A stretch of DNA of 64,000 nt. Source: Phenylobacterium zucineum HLK1. GTDB lineage: Bacteria; Pseudomonadota; Alphaproteobacteria; Caulobacterales; Caulobacteraceae. The stretch's first letter is position 1, and the number at the start of each line of letters is the position of its first letter. The DNA lies in the NCBI RefSeq assembly GCF_000017265.1, contig NC_011144.1:2520001-2584000 (forward strand). Reading direction: 5' to 3'. Shown piece after piece: positions 39,280 through 51,440 of the stretch. Under the pieces are notes generated by a model. The model saw nothing but the letters and a program-made list of their open reading frames with translations. It made no database searches and was not told the DNA's origin. Both the position numbers and the translations under genes were made by a program.

Positions 39280-41724
39280 TCAGCGTCGCAGGGAGACGAC
39301 GTTGGCGCCGCGCTCGCCGCCCAGGATCGCGGCGACCTTGCGGCCAAGTTCGTCGTCGCGGAACGGCTTCTGGATGATCCGTTCCTCGCCGACCTCGCGC
39401 AGCGCCGCCAGATCCGCGAAGCCGGTGATGAACAGGCTGGGCAGGCCCGGCCGCAGGCGCTGGGCCTCGCGGACGGTCTCGACGCCGTTCATCCCGGGCA
39501 TGGCGTAGTCGGCGAGCAGCAGGTCGATCCGGGCGGCGCCACGCAGGGCGTCGAGCGCCGCATTGCCGCTGCCGGCCTCGATCACGCCGTAGCCGAACTC
39601 GCGCAGCAGCGAGGCGGTGACCTCGCGCACGGCGCTGTCGTCGTCCACCAGCAGCACCGTCGCGCCCGCCGGCGCGGCCGGCGCCTCGACCTCGCGCCGG
39701 GCGGGCAGCCGCGCCGGCGCCTCCGCGGCCCTCGGCAGGTAGACGCTGACCGTCGTGCCCTCGCCCTCCCGCGTGCGGATGGCGACGCCGCCGCCGGACT
39801 GCTTGGCGAAGCCGTAGACCTGGGCCAGGCCCAGGCCGGATCCGCGGCCGACGGCCTTGGTCGTGAAAAATGGCTCGAACGCCTTGGCCAGGACCTCTTC
39901 GCTCATGCCGTGGCCGGTGTCGCTGACCGCCAGCATGACGTACTCGCCCGGCCCCGGCTCTTCGGGACGGCCGGGTTCGCCCTTGATCATGACGTTCGCC
40001 GTCTCGACGGTCAGGCTGCCGCCGACCTCCATCGCATCGCGCGCGTTGATGGCCAGGTTCAGGATGATCAGCTCGATCTGCGTCGGGTCGACCAGCGCCG
40101 ACCACAGGTCGGTCTTGAGCACCGTCTCGAGACGCACGGTGCCGCCGAGCGTGCTCTGCAGCAGCTCGCGCATGCTCTCGACCGTGTCGTTCAGGTCGAC
40201 GGGCTTGGGCTCCAGCTTCTGGCGGCGCGAGAAGGCCAGCATCTGGCCGGTCAGCTTGGCGCCGCGCTCGGCGGCGTTCCGCATGTGGCCGAGCCGATCG
40301 ACCACCCCGCCGTCGAGCCCCTCCCTCTGCAACGTCCTCTCGATGAAGCGGATGTTGCCGAGGATGACGGTCAGCAGGTTGTTGAAGTCGTGCGCCACGC
40401 CCGAGGTGAGCTGGCCCACGGCCTCCAGGCGCTGCATCTGCCGCAGCTCCTTTTCGACCCGTTCGCGCTCGGCCATCTGGGCGGCGAGCTGCTCGTTCCG
40501 CTCGGCGAGGGCTTCGGCCGCCGCCTTCTCCTCGGTGATGTCCCGCCCGACCGCGTAGAAGGCGTCGCCTTCCGGCACGGCCGTCCACGAGATCCAGCGC
40601 CAGGAGCCGTCCGCGTGGCGCAGGCGGTCCTCGAACCGGGGGGCGACCTGGCCGCTGGCAAGCGTCCTGATGACTCCCTCGACCTCCGCCAGATCCTCCT
40701 TGTGGATCAGGAGGTGGAAGTCGCTGTCGACCAGGGCCCCGGCGTCGTAGCCGAGCACGGACTCCCAGGCGGGGTTCACCCGGCGCAGCCGCCCGTCGAA
40801 GGTGGCGACGGCGAAGAGGTCGCGGCTGAGCCGCCAGATCCGGTCCCGTTCGGCGGTCCGTTCGGCCACCTCCTGCTCGAGCTTCTCGGCGAAGCCCTTC
40901 AGCTCCTGGCGAGCCCGCCGTTCCTCGGTGATGTCGCGCAGCACCCCGACGAACCGGGTGCAGGTCTCGTCCGTGAACAGCGCCTGGGCGCGGAGCGCGA
41001 GCCAGCGCTCGACCGCCGCCTCCGGGCCGGTGCGGAACTCGGTGACCAGAGCGCGGTCCTGCTCATCGCCGCCCGCGATGGCGCCGGCGATCTCCGCCTC
41101 CAGCGTGGCGCGGTCGTCGGGGTGCACCAGCCTCAGGAAGCGCTTGTAGGTGATCTCGGCGTCGGCCGGCAGGCCCAGGAAGTCGCGCGTGCGCGCGTCG
41201 CACTCCAGGCGCCCGTTCCGCGGGTCGAGGTCCCAGAGGCCGAGCCGGGCGCCCTCGATGGCCAGGCGCGCCCGCATCTGGCTGCGCGAGAGCGCCTCCT
41301 CGGCCCGCCGGCGCTCCTCCCGCTCGTGCGCCTGCTCCAGGGCCCGCTCGACCGCCGTGGCCAGGCGGGTGAGGTTGCGCTTCAGCACATAATCCGTCGC
41401 CCCGCGCTTCAGCGCGTTGGTGGCGAACTCCTCCCCCACCACGCCCGAGACGAAGATGAATGGGATGTCCGGCTGCAGGGCCCGGGCGATGTTCAGCGCC
41501 GACAGGCCGTCGAAGTCCGGCAGGGAATAGTCCGCGAGGATGATGTCGCAGCGCTCTTCCTCCAGCGCATGGACGAACTCGCGCCGGTTGGTGGCCCGCA
41601 GCAGCGTGAACTCGATCCCCGCCTTCTCGAGATGGGCCGCCAGCAGCTCGGCGTCGATCTCGCTGTCCTCCAGCAGGAGGACCGAGACCTCCGGCGCCCG
41701 CCCCCGGCCGACAGCGTCAGGCAT
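39280..41724 (-). CDS. Hybrid histidine kinase with N- and C-terminal receiver domains
   Basis: An 814-aa signalling protein in the order: receiver (about 13-130; LLLEDSEIDAELL, phospho-acceptor Asp in ILADYSLPDFDG), PAS (about 150-270), coiled coil, PAS (about 305-425; VNPAWESVLGYD), HisKA with GVAHDFNNLL (His about 445), HATPase (NLAINARDAM, DTGHGM, GSGLGLAQ) and a second receiver (about 695-805; LLVDDDSAVREV, LLLADYAMPGMNG, IQKPF). Its start overlaps the upstream response regulator gene by 8 bases, so it is the last member of the phytochrome operon and probably receives or relays the light signal. Confidence 0.93.
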   Translation of the reverse strand: MPDAVGRGRAPEVSVLLLEDSEIDAELLAAHLEKAGIEFTLLRATNRREFVHALEEERCDIILADYSLPDFDGLSALNIARALQPDIPFIFVSGVVGEEFATNALKRGATDYVLKRNLTRLATAVERALEQAHEREERRRAEEALSRSQMRARLAIEGARLGLWDLDPRNGRLECDARTRDFLGLPADAEITYKRFLRLVHPDDRATLEAEIAGAIAGGDEQDRALVTEFRTGPEAAVERWLALRAQALFTDETCTRFVGVLRDITEERRARQELKGFAEKLEQEVAERTAERDRIWRLSRDLFAVATFDGRLRRVNPAWESVLGYDAGALVDSDFHLLIHKEDLAEVEGVIRTLASGQVAPRFEDRLRHADGSWRWISWTAVPEGDAFYAVGRDITEEKAAAEALAERNEQLAAQMAERERVEKELRQMQRLEAVGQLTSGVAHDFNNLLTVILGNIRFIERTLQREGLDGGVVDRLGHMRNAAERGAKLTGQMLAFSRRQKLEPKPVDLNDTVESMRELLQSTLGGTVRLETVLKTDLWSALVDPTQIELIILNLAINARDAMEVGGSLTVETANVMIKGEPGRPEEPGPGEYVMLAVSDTGHGMSEEVLAKAFEPFFTTKAVGRGSGLGLAQVYGFAKQSGGGVAIRTREGEGTTVSVYLPRAAEAPARLPARREVEAPAAPAGATVLLVDDDSAVREVTASLLREFGYGVIEAGSGNAALDALRGAARIDLLLADYAMPGMNGVETVREAQRLRPGLPSLFITGFADLAALREVGEERIIQKPFRDDELGRKVAAILGGERGANVVSLRR

Positions 41725-42161
41725 GGGCCAGCCCCCGCGGCGGCGGCTCGTTGAGGATCGCCCAGAACATGCCGAGGTCCTGGATGGCCTCGAAGAAGGC
41801 GTTGAAGTCCACGGGCTTCACCACGAAGGCGTTCACCCCCAGCTCGTAGCTGCGCAGCAGGTCCCGCTCCTCGCGGGAGGACGTCAGCATGACGACGGGG
41901 ATCTGCCGCTGGGCCGGGTTGGTCTTCACCTGCTCCAGCACCTCGAGGCCGTCCACCTTCGGCAGCTTCAGGTCCAGCAGCACCACGGCCGGATCGCCGG
42001 GCTGGCGATCGGCGAACGAATTGCGGGCGTTCAGATAGTCCAGCGCCTCGGCGCCGTCGCGGGCGACCACGATATCGTTGGCGAGCTGGCACTTGGCCAG
42101 GGCGGCCAAGGTGAGCTCGAGGTCCCGCGGATTGTCCTCGACCAGCAGGATGGGCCTCAGG

Positions 42162-42169
<8 letters not shown>
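41717..42169 (-). CDS. Single-domain response regulator, phytochrome-associated (Rcp1-like)
   Basis: A 150-aa receiver domain without output domain: PILLVEDNPRDLELTLAAL, phospho-acceptor in VVLLDLKLPKVDGLEVL (about Asp65), VVMLTSS and FVVKPVDF with the conserved Lys. This long single-domain type with the NPRDLELT start is the usual partner of bacteriophytochrome kinases. TTG 42169 is the likely start, overlapping the phytochrome stop by 8 bases with GGAGAG upstream. It likely takes phosphate from the phytochrome. Confidence 0.92.
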
Positions 42170-44398
<2,229 letters not shown>

Positions 44399-44402
<4 letters not shown>

Positions 44403-44995
44403 GTCAGCCAGGCCTCCAGCACCTCGAAGGTGCGCCGCGCCCCCGCGACCGCCGCGTCGCGGCGCGCCGGCGGCGCCCGCGTTTCGGCCCAATCCTGAAA
44501 TTCCCGCCACATCCGCCCGGTGGCGGGGCCATGGGGGTCGAAGTAGGAGAGCCCGCCTTCGGGCAGCCAGTCCACGCCGGCCAGGGCCCGCGCGATCAGC
44601 TGGCCGCCCAGCGTGGAGCCTTCCATCACGTACATGGACCCGACCGCCCCGGCCTCGCAGCCGGCCGGCTCGGCCCCCGCCGCGCAGGGCGGCAGGCGCG
44701 CGATCGCGTCTTCGTCCAACCCCAGCCCCGCCAGGTCGCGCCGCAGATGCGGCAGACGCGTCCTGGTCTCCTGGAAGCTCCGAAGGCCCGCATGGCGGCG
44801 CACGGCGTACTCCCAGACAGAATGGAAACCGTAGAACCGTCCCAGCACATGGACGAAGCGCTGTCTGTCGACCGGTCGACTCAGCAGGTCGAGCGAGGCC
44901 TCCAGGCGCGCGTGCAGATCGGATGTCCGGCGCCTGAGCAGACGCGTCAGCGTCTCCTCCGGGCATGGAGCGGACTCTCGGGCAGCAATCGGCAC
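44399..44995 (-). CDS. bphO: Biliverdin-producing heme oxygenase
   Basis: A 198-aa heme oxygenase that opens heme to biliverdin, the chromophore of the adjacent phytochrome. The proximal heme ligand is His28 in SDLHARLEASLDLL, and GSMYVMEGSTLGGQLIAR is the conserved distal helix with its Gly residues. I chose GTG 44995, with AGGAG about 11 bases upstream; an in-frame TTG at 45043 would add 16 residues without family support. First gene of the operon with phytochrome, response regulator and hybrid kinase. Confidence 0.92.
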
Positions 44996-45227
44996 GGGCG
45001 GAACATCTCCTGTTCTCGCCCCTCCCCGATGCGGGACTTTCAACCGGAACCGCTCGAACGACGCAAGCCCCGCCCGGCCGCCTCCACCGCAACTGCCAGC
45101 GCATGGAGAATTCCTGGGCCGGGCTCGCCTTGCGCCGCGCCCGGGCGGCGGCTAACTCGCGATCCAGGGCCGGCCCGGGCGCGCGCACGCGCACGGGAAT
45201 ATTCACTCTTTGATGTAAGGTCCGCTC
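44996..45227. other. Divergent intergenic region between heme oxygenase and cysD
   Basis: No convincing gene; one open frame here has a composition unlike a protein. It must hold the promoters for both the light-sensing operon and cysD. Visible features are an alternating GC stretch (about 45178-45193) and the palindrome GAATATTC (45197-45204) about 25 bases before the cysD start. No clear -35/-10 pair was found. Confidence 0.35.
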
Positions 45228-46181
45228 ATGGACGCCCGCGTCCTGACCCGCTCAACGATCTCCGAAGGCGCTGTGCCCCGCCAGACGCTCACCCACCTGC
45301 AGCGGCTCGAGGCCGAGAGCATCCACATCATGCGCGAGGTCGTCGCCGAGTGCGAACGGCCGGTGATGCTCTACTCGATCGGCAAGGACTCGGCCGTGAT
45401 GCTGCACTTGGCGGCTAAGGCCTTCTATCCTTCCAAACCGCCGTTCCCGCTGCTGCACGTCGACACGACCTGGAAGTTCCGGGCGATGTACGAGATGCGC
45501 GAACGCATGGCCAAGGAGCTCGGCTTCGAGCTGCTGGTCCACAAGAACCCGGACGCCGTCGCCCAGGGCGTCAATCCCTTCACCCACGGCAGCGCGGTCC
45601 ACACGGACGTCTGGAAGACCGAGGGGCTGAAGCAGGCGCTGGACAAGTACGGCTTCGACGCGGCCTTCGGCGGCGCCCGCCGCGACGAGGAGAAGTCCCG
45701 CGCCAAGGAACGGATCTTCTCGTTCCGGTCGGCCCAGCATCGCTGGGATCCCAAGAACCAGCGGCCCGAGCTCTGGCGGCTCTACAACGCGCGCAAGAAC
45801 CCCGGCGAGAGCATCCGGGTGTTCCCTCTGTCGAATTGGACCGAGCTCGACATCTGGCAATACATCTATCTCGAGCAGATCCCGATCGTGCCGCTCTACT
45901 TCGCCGCCGAGCGACCGGTGGTGGAGCGTGACGGGACGCTCATCATGGTCGACGACGAGCGCTTCCCCCTGCGCGAGGGCGAGAGCCCGCAGATGCGCTC
46001 GGTCCGGTTCCGCACCCTCGGCTGCTACCCGCTGACCGGCGCCGTCGAGAGCACGGCGGCCACCCTGCCGCAGATCATCCAGGAGATGCTGCTCACCACC
46101 ACGTCCGAGCGCCAGGGCCGGGTCATCGACCACGACCAGTCCGCCTCGATGGAGAAGAAGAAGCAGGAGGGCTACTTCTGA
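45228..46181 (+). CDS. cysD: Sulfate adenylyltransferase subunit 2
   Basis: The catalytic ATP-sulfurylase subunit (317 aa) that makes adenosine 5'-phosphosulfate from ATP and sulfate. [12 protein letters not shown] at residues 50-61 is the PP-loop of adenine-nucleotide alpha-hydrolases; [21 protein letters not shown] and [11 protein letters not shown] are family blocks. AAGG precedes the ATG. Its stop TGA overlaps the ATG of cysNC by one base, so the heterodimer partners are coupled. Confidence 0.96.
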   Translation: MDARVLTRSTISEGAVPRQTLTHLQRLEAESIHIMREVVAECERPVMLYSIGKDSAVMLHLAAKAFYPSKPPFPLLHVDTTWKFRAMYEMRERMAKELGFELLVHKNPDAVAQGVNPFTHGSAVHTDVWKTEGLKQALDKYGFDAAFGGARRDEEKSRAKERIFSFRSAQHRWDPKNQRPELWRLYNARKNPGESIRVFPLSNWTELDIWQYIYLEQIPIVPLYFAAERPVVERDGTLIMVDDERFPLREGESPQMRSVRFRTLGCYPLTGAVESTAATLPQIIQEMLLTTTSERQGRVIDHDQSASMEKKKQEGYF

Positions 46182-48085
46182 TGGCCCACCAGTCCGCCCT
46201 CATCGCCGAGGACATCGAGGCCTACCTGAAGCAGCACGAGGTGAAGAGCCTGCTGCGCTTCATCACCTGCGGCTCGGTGGACGACGGCAAGTCGACCCTG
46301 ATCGGCCGGCTGCTCTACGATTCCAAGATGATCTTCGAGGACCAGCTCGCGGCCCTCGAAGCCGACTCCAGGAAGGTCGGCACGCAAGGCGGCGAGATCG
46401 ACTTCGCGCTGCTGGTGGACGGCCTGGCCGCCGAGCGCGAGCAGGGCATCACGATCGACGTCGCCTACCGGTTCTTCTCGACCGACCGGCGCAAGTTCAT
46501 CGTCGCCGATACGCCCGGCCACGAGCAGTACACGCGCAACATGGTCACCGGCGCCTCGACGGCGGACGCGGCGGTCATCCTGATCGACGCGCGCAAGGGT
46601 GTGCTGACCCAGACCCGCCGCCACAGCTATCTCGTCAGCCTGCTGGGCATCCGGCAGGTGGTGCTGGCGATCAACAAGATGGACCTGGTGGACTGGAGCC
46701 GCGAGGTCTTCGACGCCATCGTCGAGGAGTACCGCGACTTCGCCCGGCAGATCGGCCTGACGGAGTTCACCGCCATCCCGATGTCGGCCCTGAAGGGCGA
46801 CAACATCACCGATGGCTCGGCGAACACGCCCTGGTACTCGGGCCCGCCGCTGATGCGCTGGCTGGAGGACGCCCCCGCCCAGGAGGACCTGCGGGAGAAG
46901 CCCTTCCGCATGCCCGTCCAGTGGGTGAACCGGCCGAACCTCGACTTCCGCGGGTTCTCGGGCCTCGTCGCCTCGGGCGCCGTGAAGCCGGGCGACAAGG
47001 TGAAGGTCCTGCCCTCGGGCCGCGAGAGCACGGTGGACCGGATCGTGACGCTGCGCGGCGACCTGCCCGAGGCCGTCGCCGGCCAGTCGGTGACGCTCAC
47101 CCTCAAGGACGAGATCGACGTCAGCCGCGGCGACGTGCTGGCGAGCGCGGCCGCCCCGCCTGCGGTCGCCGACCAGTTCGAGGCCACGCTCGTCTGGTTC
47201 GACGACGAGCCCCTGCTGCCGGGCCGACCCTATCTGATGAAGCTGGGCGCGCGGACCGTCACGGCCCAGGTCACCGAGCCCAAGCACAAGGTCAACGTCA
47301 ACACGCTGGAGAAGCTGGCCGCCACCCGGCTCGAGCTGAACGAGATCGGCGTGTGCAACCTGGCGCTCTCGGCGCCGATCGCCTTCGACCCCTACGCCGA
47401 CAGCAAGGACCTGGGCGGCTTCATCCTGATCGACCGGCTGTCCAACCGCACCGTCGGGGCCGGCCTGCTGCACTTCGCCCTGCGCCGCAGCCAGAACATC
47501 CACTGGCAGGCCCTGGACGTCGACAAGGCCGCCCGCTCGGCGCTGAAGGGACAGAAGGCGCGCGTCGTCTGGTTCACGGGCCTCTCCGGCGCCGGCAAGT
47601 CGACCATCGCCAACCTGGTCGAGAAGCGGCTGCACGCCGAGGGCCGCCACACCTACCTGCTCGATGGCGACAACGTCCGCCACGGCCTGAACAAGGACCT
47701 CGGCTTCACCGAGGAGGACCGGGTCGAGAACATCCGCCGCGTGGCCGAGGTGTCCAAGCTGATGGTGGACGCCGGGCTGATCGTGCTGGTCAGCTTCATC
47801 TCGCCGTTCCGGGCCGAACGGCGGATGGCCCGCGAGCTGATGGGCGAGCGCGAGTTCGTCGAGGTCTTCGTCGACACCCCGCTCGAGGAGGCCGAGCGCC
47901 GCGACGTGAAGGGCCTCTACAAGAAGGCCCGGGCCGGGCAGCTGAAGAACTTCACCGGCATCGACAGCCCCTACGAGCCGCCCGAGAACGCCGAGATCCG
48001 CATCGACACGACCCGGATGTCGCCCGACGAGGCGGCCGAGCAGATCTTCGCCTGGCTGGAAGGCGCCTTCGACCCCGGGATCTGA
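46181..48085 (+). CDS. cysNC: Bifunctional sulfate adenylyltransferase subunit 1 / adenylylsulfate kinase
   Basis: A 634-aa fusion. The CysN GTPase part (1 to about 440) has GSVDDGKST at 31-39, [12 protein letters not shown] and NKMDLVDW. The CysC APS kinase part (about 450-634) has its own P-loop GLSGAGKST near 467-475, then [16 protein letters not shown] and IDSPYEPP. With CysD it activates sulfate to APS and then PAPS, for cysteine synthesis and for sulfation. The fused form is common in proteobacteria. Confidence 0.96.
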   Translation: MAHQSALIAEDIEAYLKQHEVKSLLRFITCGSVDDGKSTLIGRLLYDSKMIFEDQLAALEADSRKVGTQGGEIDFALLVDGLAAEREQGITIDVAYRFFSTDRRKFIVADTPGHEQYTRNMVTGASTADAAVILIDARKGVLTQTRRHSYLVSLLGIRQVVLAINKMDLVDWSREVFDAIVEEYRDFARQIGLTEFTAIPMSALKGDNITDGSANTPWYSGPPLMRWLEDAPAQEDLREKPFRMPVQWVNRPNLDFRGFSGLVASGAVKPGDKVKVLPSGRESTVDRIVTLRGDLPEAVAGQSVTLTLKDEIDVSRGDVLASAAAPPAVADQFEATLVWFDDEPLLPGRPYLMKLGARTVTAQVTEPKHKVNVNTLEKLAATRLELNEIGVCNLALSAPIAFDPYADSKDLGGFILIDRLSNRTVGAGLLHFALRRSQNIHWQALDVDKAARSALKGQKARVVWFTGLSGAGKSTIANLVEKRLHAEGRHTYLLDGDNVRHGLNKDLGFTEEDRVENIRRVAEVSKLMVDAGLIVLVSFISPFRAERRMARELMGEREFVEVFVDTPLEEAERRDVKGLYKKARAGQLKNFTGIDSPYEPPENAEIRIDTTRMSPDEAAEQIFAWLEGAFDPGI

Positions 48086-48103
48086 TCGGGCGCCCCTCGC
48101 CGC

Positions 48104-48694
48104 TCACGCCTTCGCGCGGGCGGCGTCCACCAGGGCGCGGATGGCCCAGCGCTTCACCCGGCGCGCCTCGTCGGGGGGCAGCTGCAGCACGTCCTTGCAC
48201 ACCACCATGGCCTCGGTCCCGATGAGGATCGCCAGCGCCTTGCTCAGCCGGTCGCGGGCGACGGGCGTCAGGTCCACGCCGTCCAGCGCCGCCTCGATCA
48301 GGGGCGTGCGCCGGTTCTGCCGCGCGGGCAGCCCCTCGCCCCCCAGCGCCCCCTCCATGGAATGGGCGAGCATCATCCGGAACTGCGGCTCGTGCCCGGC
48401 GAGCAGGGAGTCGAGGGTCTCGTCCAGCCGCTCCAGCCGCGCCACGGGATCGCGCGGCGCGCCGGGACCGAACAGCGCGGCGGGATCCGGCATCGCCACG
48501 TCGAGGGCCGCTTCCACCAGCAGCTGCTCGACGTTGGGGAAGTAGCGGTAGGCCGTCGCCCGCGAGACAAGCGCCTCGGCGGCGACCTCGTCCAGCGACG
48601 GCTTGCGGCCGTCCCGCGCCAGCCGGGCGGCGGCCTCGAGCAGCGCCTTGCGGGTGCGGCGTCTCTGGTTCGAACGGCCGGCGGTGCCGTCCAT
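48104..48694 (-). CDS. TetR-family transcriptional regulator
   Basis: A 196-aa regulator with helix-turn-helix LDEVAAEALVSRATAYRYFPNVEQLL. Start ATG 48694 is 2 bases after the SnoaL-like gene stop; an in-frame codon at 48742 would lie inside that gene. The SnoaL-tetR unit is preceded by a promoter whose spacer is a perfect palindrome (49156-49171), the expected operator for this protein, so it is probably autorepressed. Ligand unknown. Confidence 0.88.
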   Translation of the reverse strand: MDGTAGRSNQRRRTRKALLEAAARLARDGRKPSLDEVAAEALVSRATAYRYFPNVEQLLVEAALDVAMPDPAALFGPGAPRDPVARLERLDETLDSLLAGHEPQFRMMLAHSMEGALGGEGLPARQNRRTPLIEAALDGVDLTPVARDRLSKALAILIGTEAMVVCKDVLQLPPDEARRVKRWAIRALVDAARAKA

Positions 48695-48696
48695 CC

Positions 48697-49119
48697 TCAG
48701 GCCTGCGGCAGCTGCTGCAGGATCGCGGCCATGTCGATCCACACGTTCTCGCGCCGGATATCGCCCGTATCGGCGAACTCGATCACGTGCAGCAGCCGGA
48801 ATTCCAGCGGCCGGCCCCGCCCCTCCAGGCCGAACGGCCGGCCGGGCGCCTTGCCGCGCCAGAGGGATTCATCGACCAGGAAGTTCTCGCCGTAGAGGCG
48901 CCGCAGGCACTCGACCTTGCCGTCGGACAGGTCGGCGAACAGTCCCTCGTAGAAGGGGCGCGCGCCTTCACGGCCGTGCGTCGGGCCGGTGGGCGCGCCG
49001 ACGATGTCGTGCTCGACGTCGGGCGTCAGCGTCGCCAGCACGCCCTCGACGTCGTCGTTCGCCTCGAAGGCGAAGTGCTCGTCGATCTTCCGATCCATCT
49101 GCTCGCGGGTGAGCGCCAT
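48697..49119 (-). CDS. SnoaL-like (NTF2-fold) protein
   Basis: A 140-aa protein of the SnoaL/nuclear-transport-factor-2-like fold: MDRKIDEHFAFEANDDVEGVLATLTPDVEHDIVG, GREGARPFYEGLFADL and a terminal DMAAIL stretch. Members bind small hydrophobic ligands or act as isomerases or cyclases; activity here is unknown. GGAGG lies 7 bases before the ATG. Co-transcribed with the downstream TetR gene. Confidence 0.83.
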   Translation of the reverse strand: MALTREQMDRKIDEHFAFEANDDVEGVLATLTPDVEHDIVGAPTGPTHGREGARPFYEGLFADLSDGKVECLRRLYGENFLVDESLWRGKAPGRPFGLEGRGRPLEFRLLHVIEFADTGDIRRENVWIDMAAILQQLPQA

Positions 49120-49149
49120 GCCGCGTCCTCCAACTCGACCGCGGCCGGG

Positions 49150-49177
49150 ATTTAATGAGACTTTTGTCTCACGTCAA
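49150..49177 (-). promoter_or_regulatory. Promoter of the SnoaL-tetR unit with TetR operator in the spacer
   Basis: On the minus strand TTGACG (49177-49172), exactly 16 bases, then TTAAAT (49155-49150). The 16-base spacer is the perfect palindrome TGAGACAAAAGTCTCA (plus-strand 49156-49171: TGAGAC-TTTT-GTCTCA). A further GTCTC half-site lies at 49184-49188. Start of transcription would be near 49143, leaving a leader of about 24 bases with the GGAGG site. Confidence 0.72.
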
Positions 49178-50801
49178 GAATATTGTCTCGCGCCGGCGTG
49201 AGGGGCGGAACCAGCCTGCCCGCCGCTGGTTCGAGTGGCTCAGCCCCAGGACGATCGACGCGGTGAGCGGTTTCCTCGCGCCCCAGCCCCATGTGGACGA
49301 ACGCGCCCTCGACCGGGGGCTGCGCGACCTGATGTGGGACGCCACCTTCGCCACGGTCGTGGGGGCCCTGAACTCGGGCGTGGTGCTGGTCGCCTTCGCC
49401 CTGTGGCTGGGGGCGCCGAACACGGTGATCGGCCTGCTCGCCGCGATCCCGCTGTGGACCCAGATCCTGCAGGCTCCGGCGGTCAGCCTGGTCGAGCGCC
49501 TGCGCGCGCGCCGGCGGATCAGCATCGTGGCCTTGACCATCGCCCGGATCACCCTGCCCCTCTTCGCGATCCTGCCGCTGATCCCCGACCGCCGCCTGGC
49601 GCTGATGCTGCTGATCGTGCTGGAGATCGTCCACACGGCCTTCAACGCGATCTGCGCCTGCAGCTGGAACTCGTGGATCCGCGACCTCGTGCCCGAGGAT
49701 CGGCTGGGCCGCTTCTTCGCCCGCCGCACGATCTTCGCGACCGCCGTCGGCATGGCCTGCTCGCTGCTGGCCGGCTTCGCCCTGCAGTCGCAGCAGACGG
49801 CCTCCGGCGGCGGGGACGGCGTCGTCTTCACCCTGCTCTATTCCGCCGGCTTCCTGGCGGCCGTGATCAGCACCTGGCGGCTCGCACGCGTGCCCGAGCC
49901 GCTGATGCCGCCGCCACAGCCGAAGCAGACCCTCTGGACCCTGCTGAAGGCGCCGCTGAAGGACCCCAATTTCCGCACCCTGATCCGCTTCATGGCGAGC
50001 TGGCAGTTCGCCGTGAACTCGGCGACGCCGTTCTTCACCGTCTACTTCGTCCAGCAGCTGGGCCTCGGGATGGGCTGGGTGATGACCTTCTCGGTCGTGA
50101 GCCAGGCGGCCAACCTGCTGGTGCTGCGCACCTGGGGCCAGCTGTCGGACCGCTTCTCGAACAAGTCGGTGCTGAACGTGGCGGCCCCGGCCTTCCTGCT
50201 CTGCATCGCGGCCATGGTGTTCGCCTCGGAGATCGACGGCCGGCTGGAGCTGATCGTCTACCTGTCGGTCCTGCACGCCTTCATGGGCATGGCCTCGGCC
50301 GGCGTGAACCTGGCCACCGGCGCCGTGGCCATGAAGCTCGCGCCCCGCAACGGCGCCACGGCCTATATCGCCGCGAACTCACTGATCGCCTCGGCCGCGG
50401 CCGGGCTCGCCCCGATCCTGGGCGGCCTGTCGGCCGACTTCTACGCCGCGCGCGAGCTGAGCTTCCAGGTGCTGTGGCGTGATCCGGGCGGGGTGTCCGA
50501 GTTCTTCGCCCTGCGGATCACCCACTGGGACTTCTTCTTCCTGATCTCGGCGACCATCGGCCTCTACGCCATGCACCGCCTGTCGTTCCTCGTGGAGGAA
50601 GGCACGGTCCGCCGGCGCGTCGTCGTGCGCGAGATAGTCGGCGAGACCCGCCGGGGCATGATCCGCAACCTGTCGCCGGTGAAGGGCCTGCGCCCCGTCT
50701 TCCCCGCCGCCGCCCTGATCGACCTGCACGCCCGCTACCGGCAGCAGAAGCGCGCCGCCCGCGCCCGCGACTACCGCGAGGGGCTCAAGGCGGCCGACTA
50801 G
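49155..50801 (+). CDS. MFS transporter
   Basis: A membrane transporter of up to 548 aa with about 12 hydrophobic helices beginning at WDATFATVVGALNSGVVLVAFALWLG and a long basic cytoplasmic C-terminus. It resembles the large MFS proteins that have a GLRDLMWDATFA-type start. The translation start is uncertain: ATG 49155 overlaps the TetR palindrome and has no ribosome site, so it is either a leaderless start or the true start is further in (TTG 49164). The position suggests that TetR also controls this gene. Its TAG stop shares CTAG with the stop of the convergent carboxymuconolactone-decarboxylase-like gene. Confidence 0.82.
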   Translation: MRLLSHVKNIVSRRREGRNQPARRWFEWLSPRTIDAVSGFLAPQPHVDERALDRGLRDLMWDATFATVVGALNSGVVLVAFALWLGAPNTVIGLLAAIPLWTQILQAPAVSLVERLRARRRISIVALTIARITLPLFAILPLIPDRRLALMLLIVLEIVHTAFNAICACSWNSWIRDLVPEDRLGRFFARRTIFATAVGMACSLLAGFALQSQQTASGGGDGVVFTLLYSAGFLAAVISTWRLARVPEPLMPPPQPKQTLWTLLKAPLKDPNFRTLIRFMASWQFAVNSATPFFTVYFVQQLGLGMGWVMTFSVVSQAANLLVLRTWGQLSDRFSNKSVLNVAAPAFLLCIAAMVFASEIDGRLELIVYLSVLHAFMGMASAGVNLATGAVAMKLAPRNGATAYIAANSLIASAAAGLAPILGGLSADFYAARELSFQVLWRDPGGVSEFFALRITHWDFFFLISATIGLYAMHRLSFLVEEGTVRRRVVVREIVGETRRGMIRNLSPVKGLRPVFPAAALIDLHARYRQQKRAARARDYREGLKAAD

Positions 50802-51436
50802 CGCCGTCCCGTGTCCAGGAAGTCTCGGGCGCTGAAGTCCTCGGGCGCGGCCACCTCGACGATGGGGTCGTCGCGGTCGTCGAACTCCAGCCGCAGCGCC
50901 TTCGTCATCACCGCATGCATGTCGTATAGGCAGGTGATGTAGGTCAGCTCCAGGATCTCCTCGTCCGAGAGGAAGCCTTTCAGCGCCCCGAACACCCCGT
51001 CGGGGGTGCGGCCGGCCTGCAGCACCAGGCAGTCGGCGTAGGCCAGCACCGCCCGCTCCTTCTCGTCGAAGCAGGCCGCGGTCTGCCAGTGCGGAATGGC
51101 GGCGATCTTCTCCTCGGAAACCTTCAGGCCGCGCAGCGACTTGCAGTGCTGGGAAAAGACGAACTGGCTGGCCTTGGCCCAGCCGGCGCGGGTCTGGGCC
51201 AGCTCGCGCAGCACCGGGTCCAGTTTGCGCTTCGGGCTGCGGTAGAAGGCGAAGCCGCGGTTGCAGTGGTCCAGGCAGTCGGGGACCAGGGCGAAGACGG
51301 TCCACCAGTCGCCGGACGTGCCGGTGGCGGTGCCGGGCTCGGCCACCGGGTCGCGGTCGCCGAACAGCAAGTCGTAGGTCCTGTGGATCACCTCGGAGTC
51401 GGTGTCCTTGCGCGACACCTGGCGCAGGCGGGGCAT
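50798..51436 (-). CDS. Carboxymuconolactone decarboxylase-like / AhpD-fold protein
   Basis: A 212-aa helical protein with the AhpD/CMD-type pattern VLRELAQTRAGWAKASQFVFSQHCKSLRGL and EKERAVLAYADCLV, including a Cys in SQHCKSL and a conserved Glu/His environment. Members act as decarboxylases or as peroxidase partners. ATG 51436 is 4 bases after the stop of the glyoxalase-like gene and has GGAGCC upstream. Last gene of the minus-strand operon that starts at 55046. Confidence 0.82.
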   Translation of the reverse strand: MPRLRQVSRKDTDSEVIHRTYDLLFGDRDPVAEPGTATGTSGDWWTVFALVPDCLDHCNRGFAFYRSPKRKLDPVLRELAQTRAGWAKASQFVFSQHCKSLRGLKVSEEKIAAIPHWQTAACFDEKERAVLAYADCLVLQAGRTPDGVFGALKGFLSDEEILELTYITCLYDMHAVMTKALRLEFDDRDDPIVEVAAPEDFSARDFLDTGRR

Positions 51437-51440
51437 GGGC

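Noticed and set aside
37915-41754. A 1279-codon plus-strand open frame
   Set aside because: Antisense to the MFS transporter and the hybrid histidine kinase, both clear families. His/Asp/Arg-rich composition marks it as a shadow.
45197-45204. GAATATTC as a CysB-type regulatory site for cysD
   Set aside because: A single 8-bp palindrome with no flanking half-sites or promoter elements; not enough to name.
44965-45213. An 82-codon plus-strand frame upstream of cysD
   Set aside because: Overlaps the heme oxygenase start and has Arg/Ala-rich shadow-like sequence with no ribosome site.
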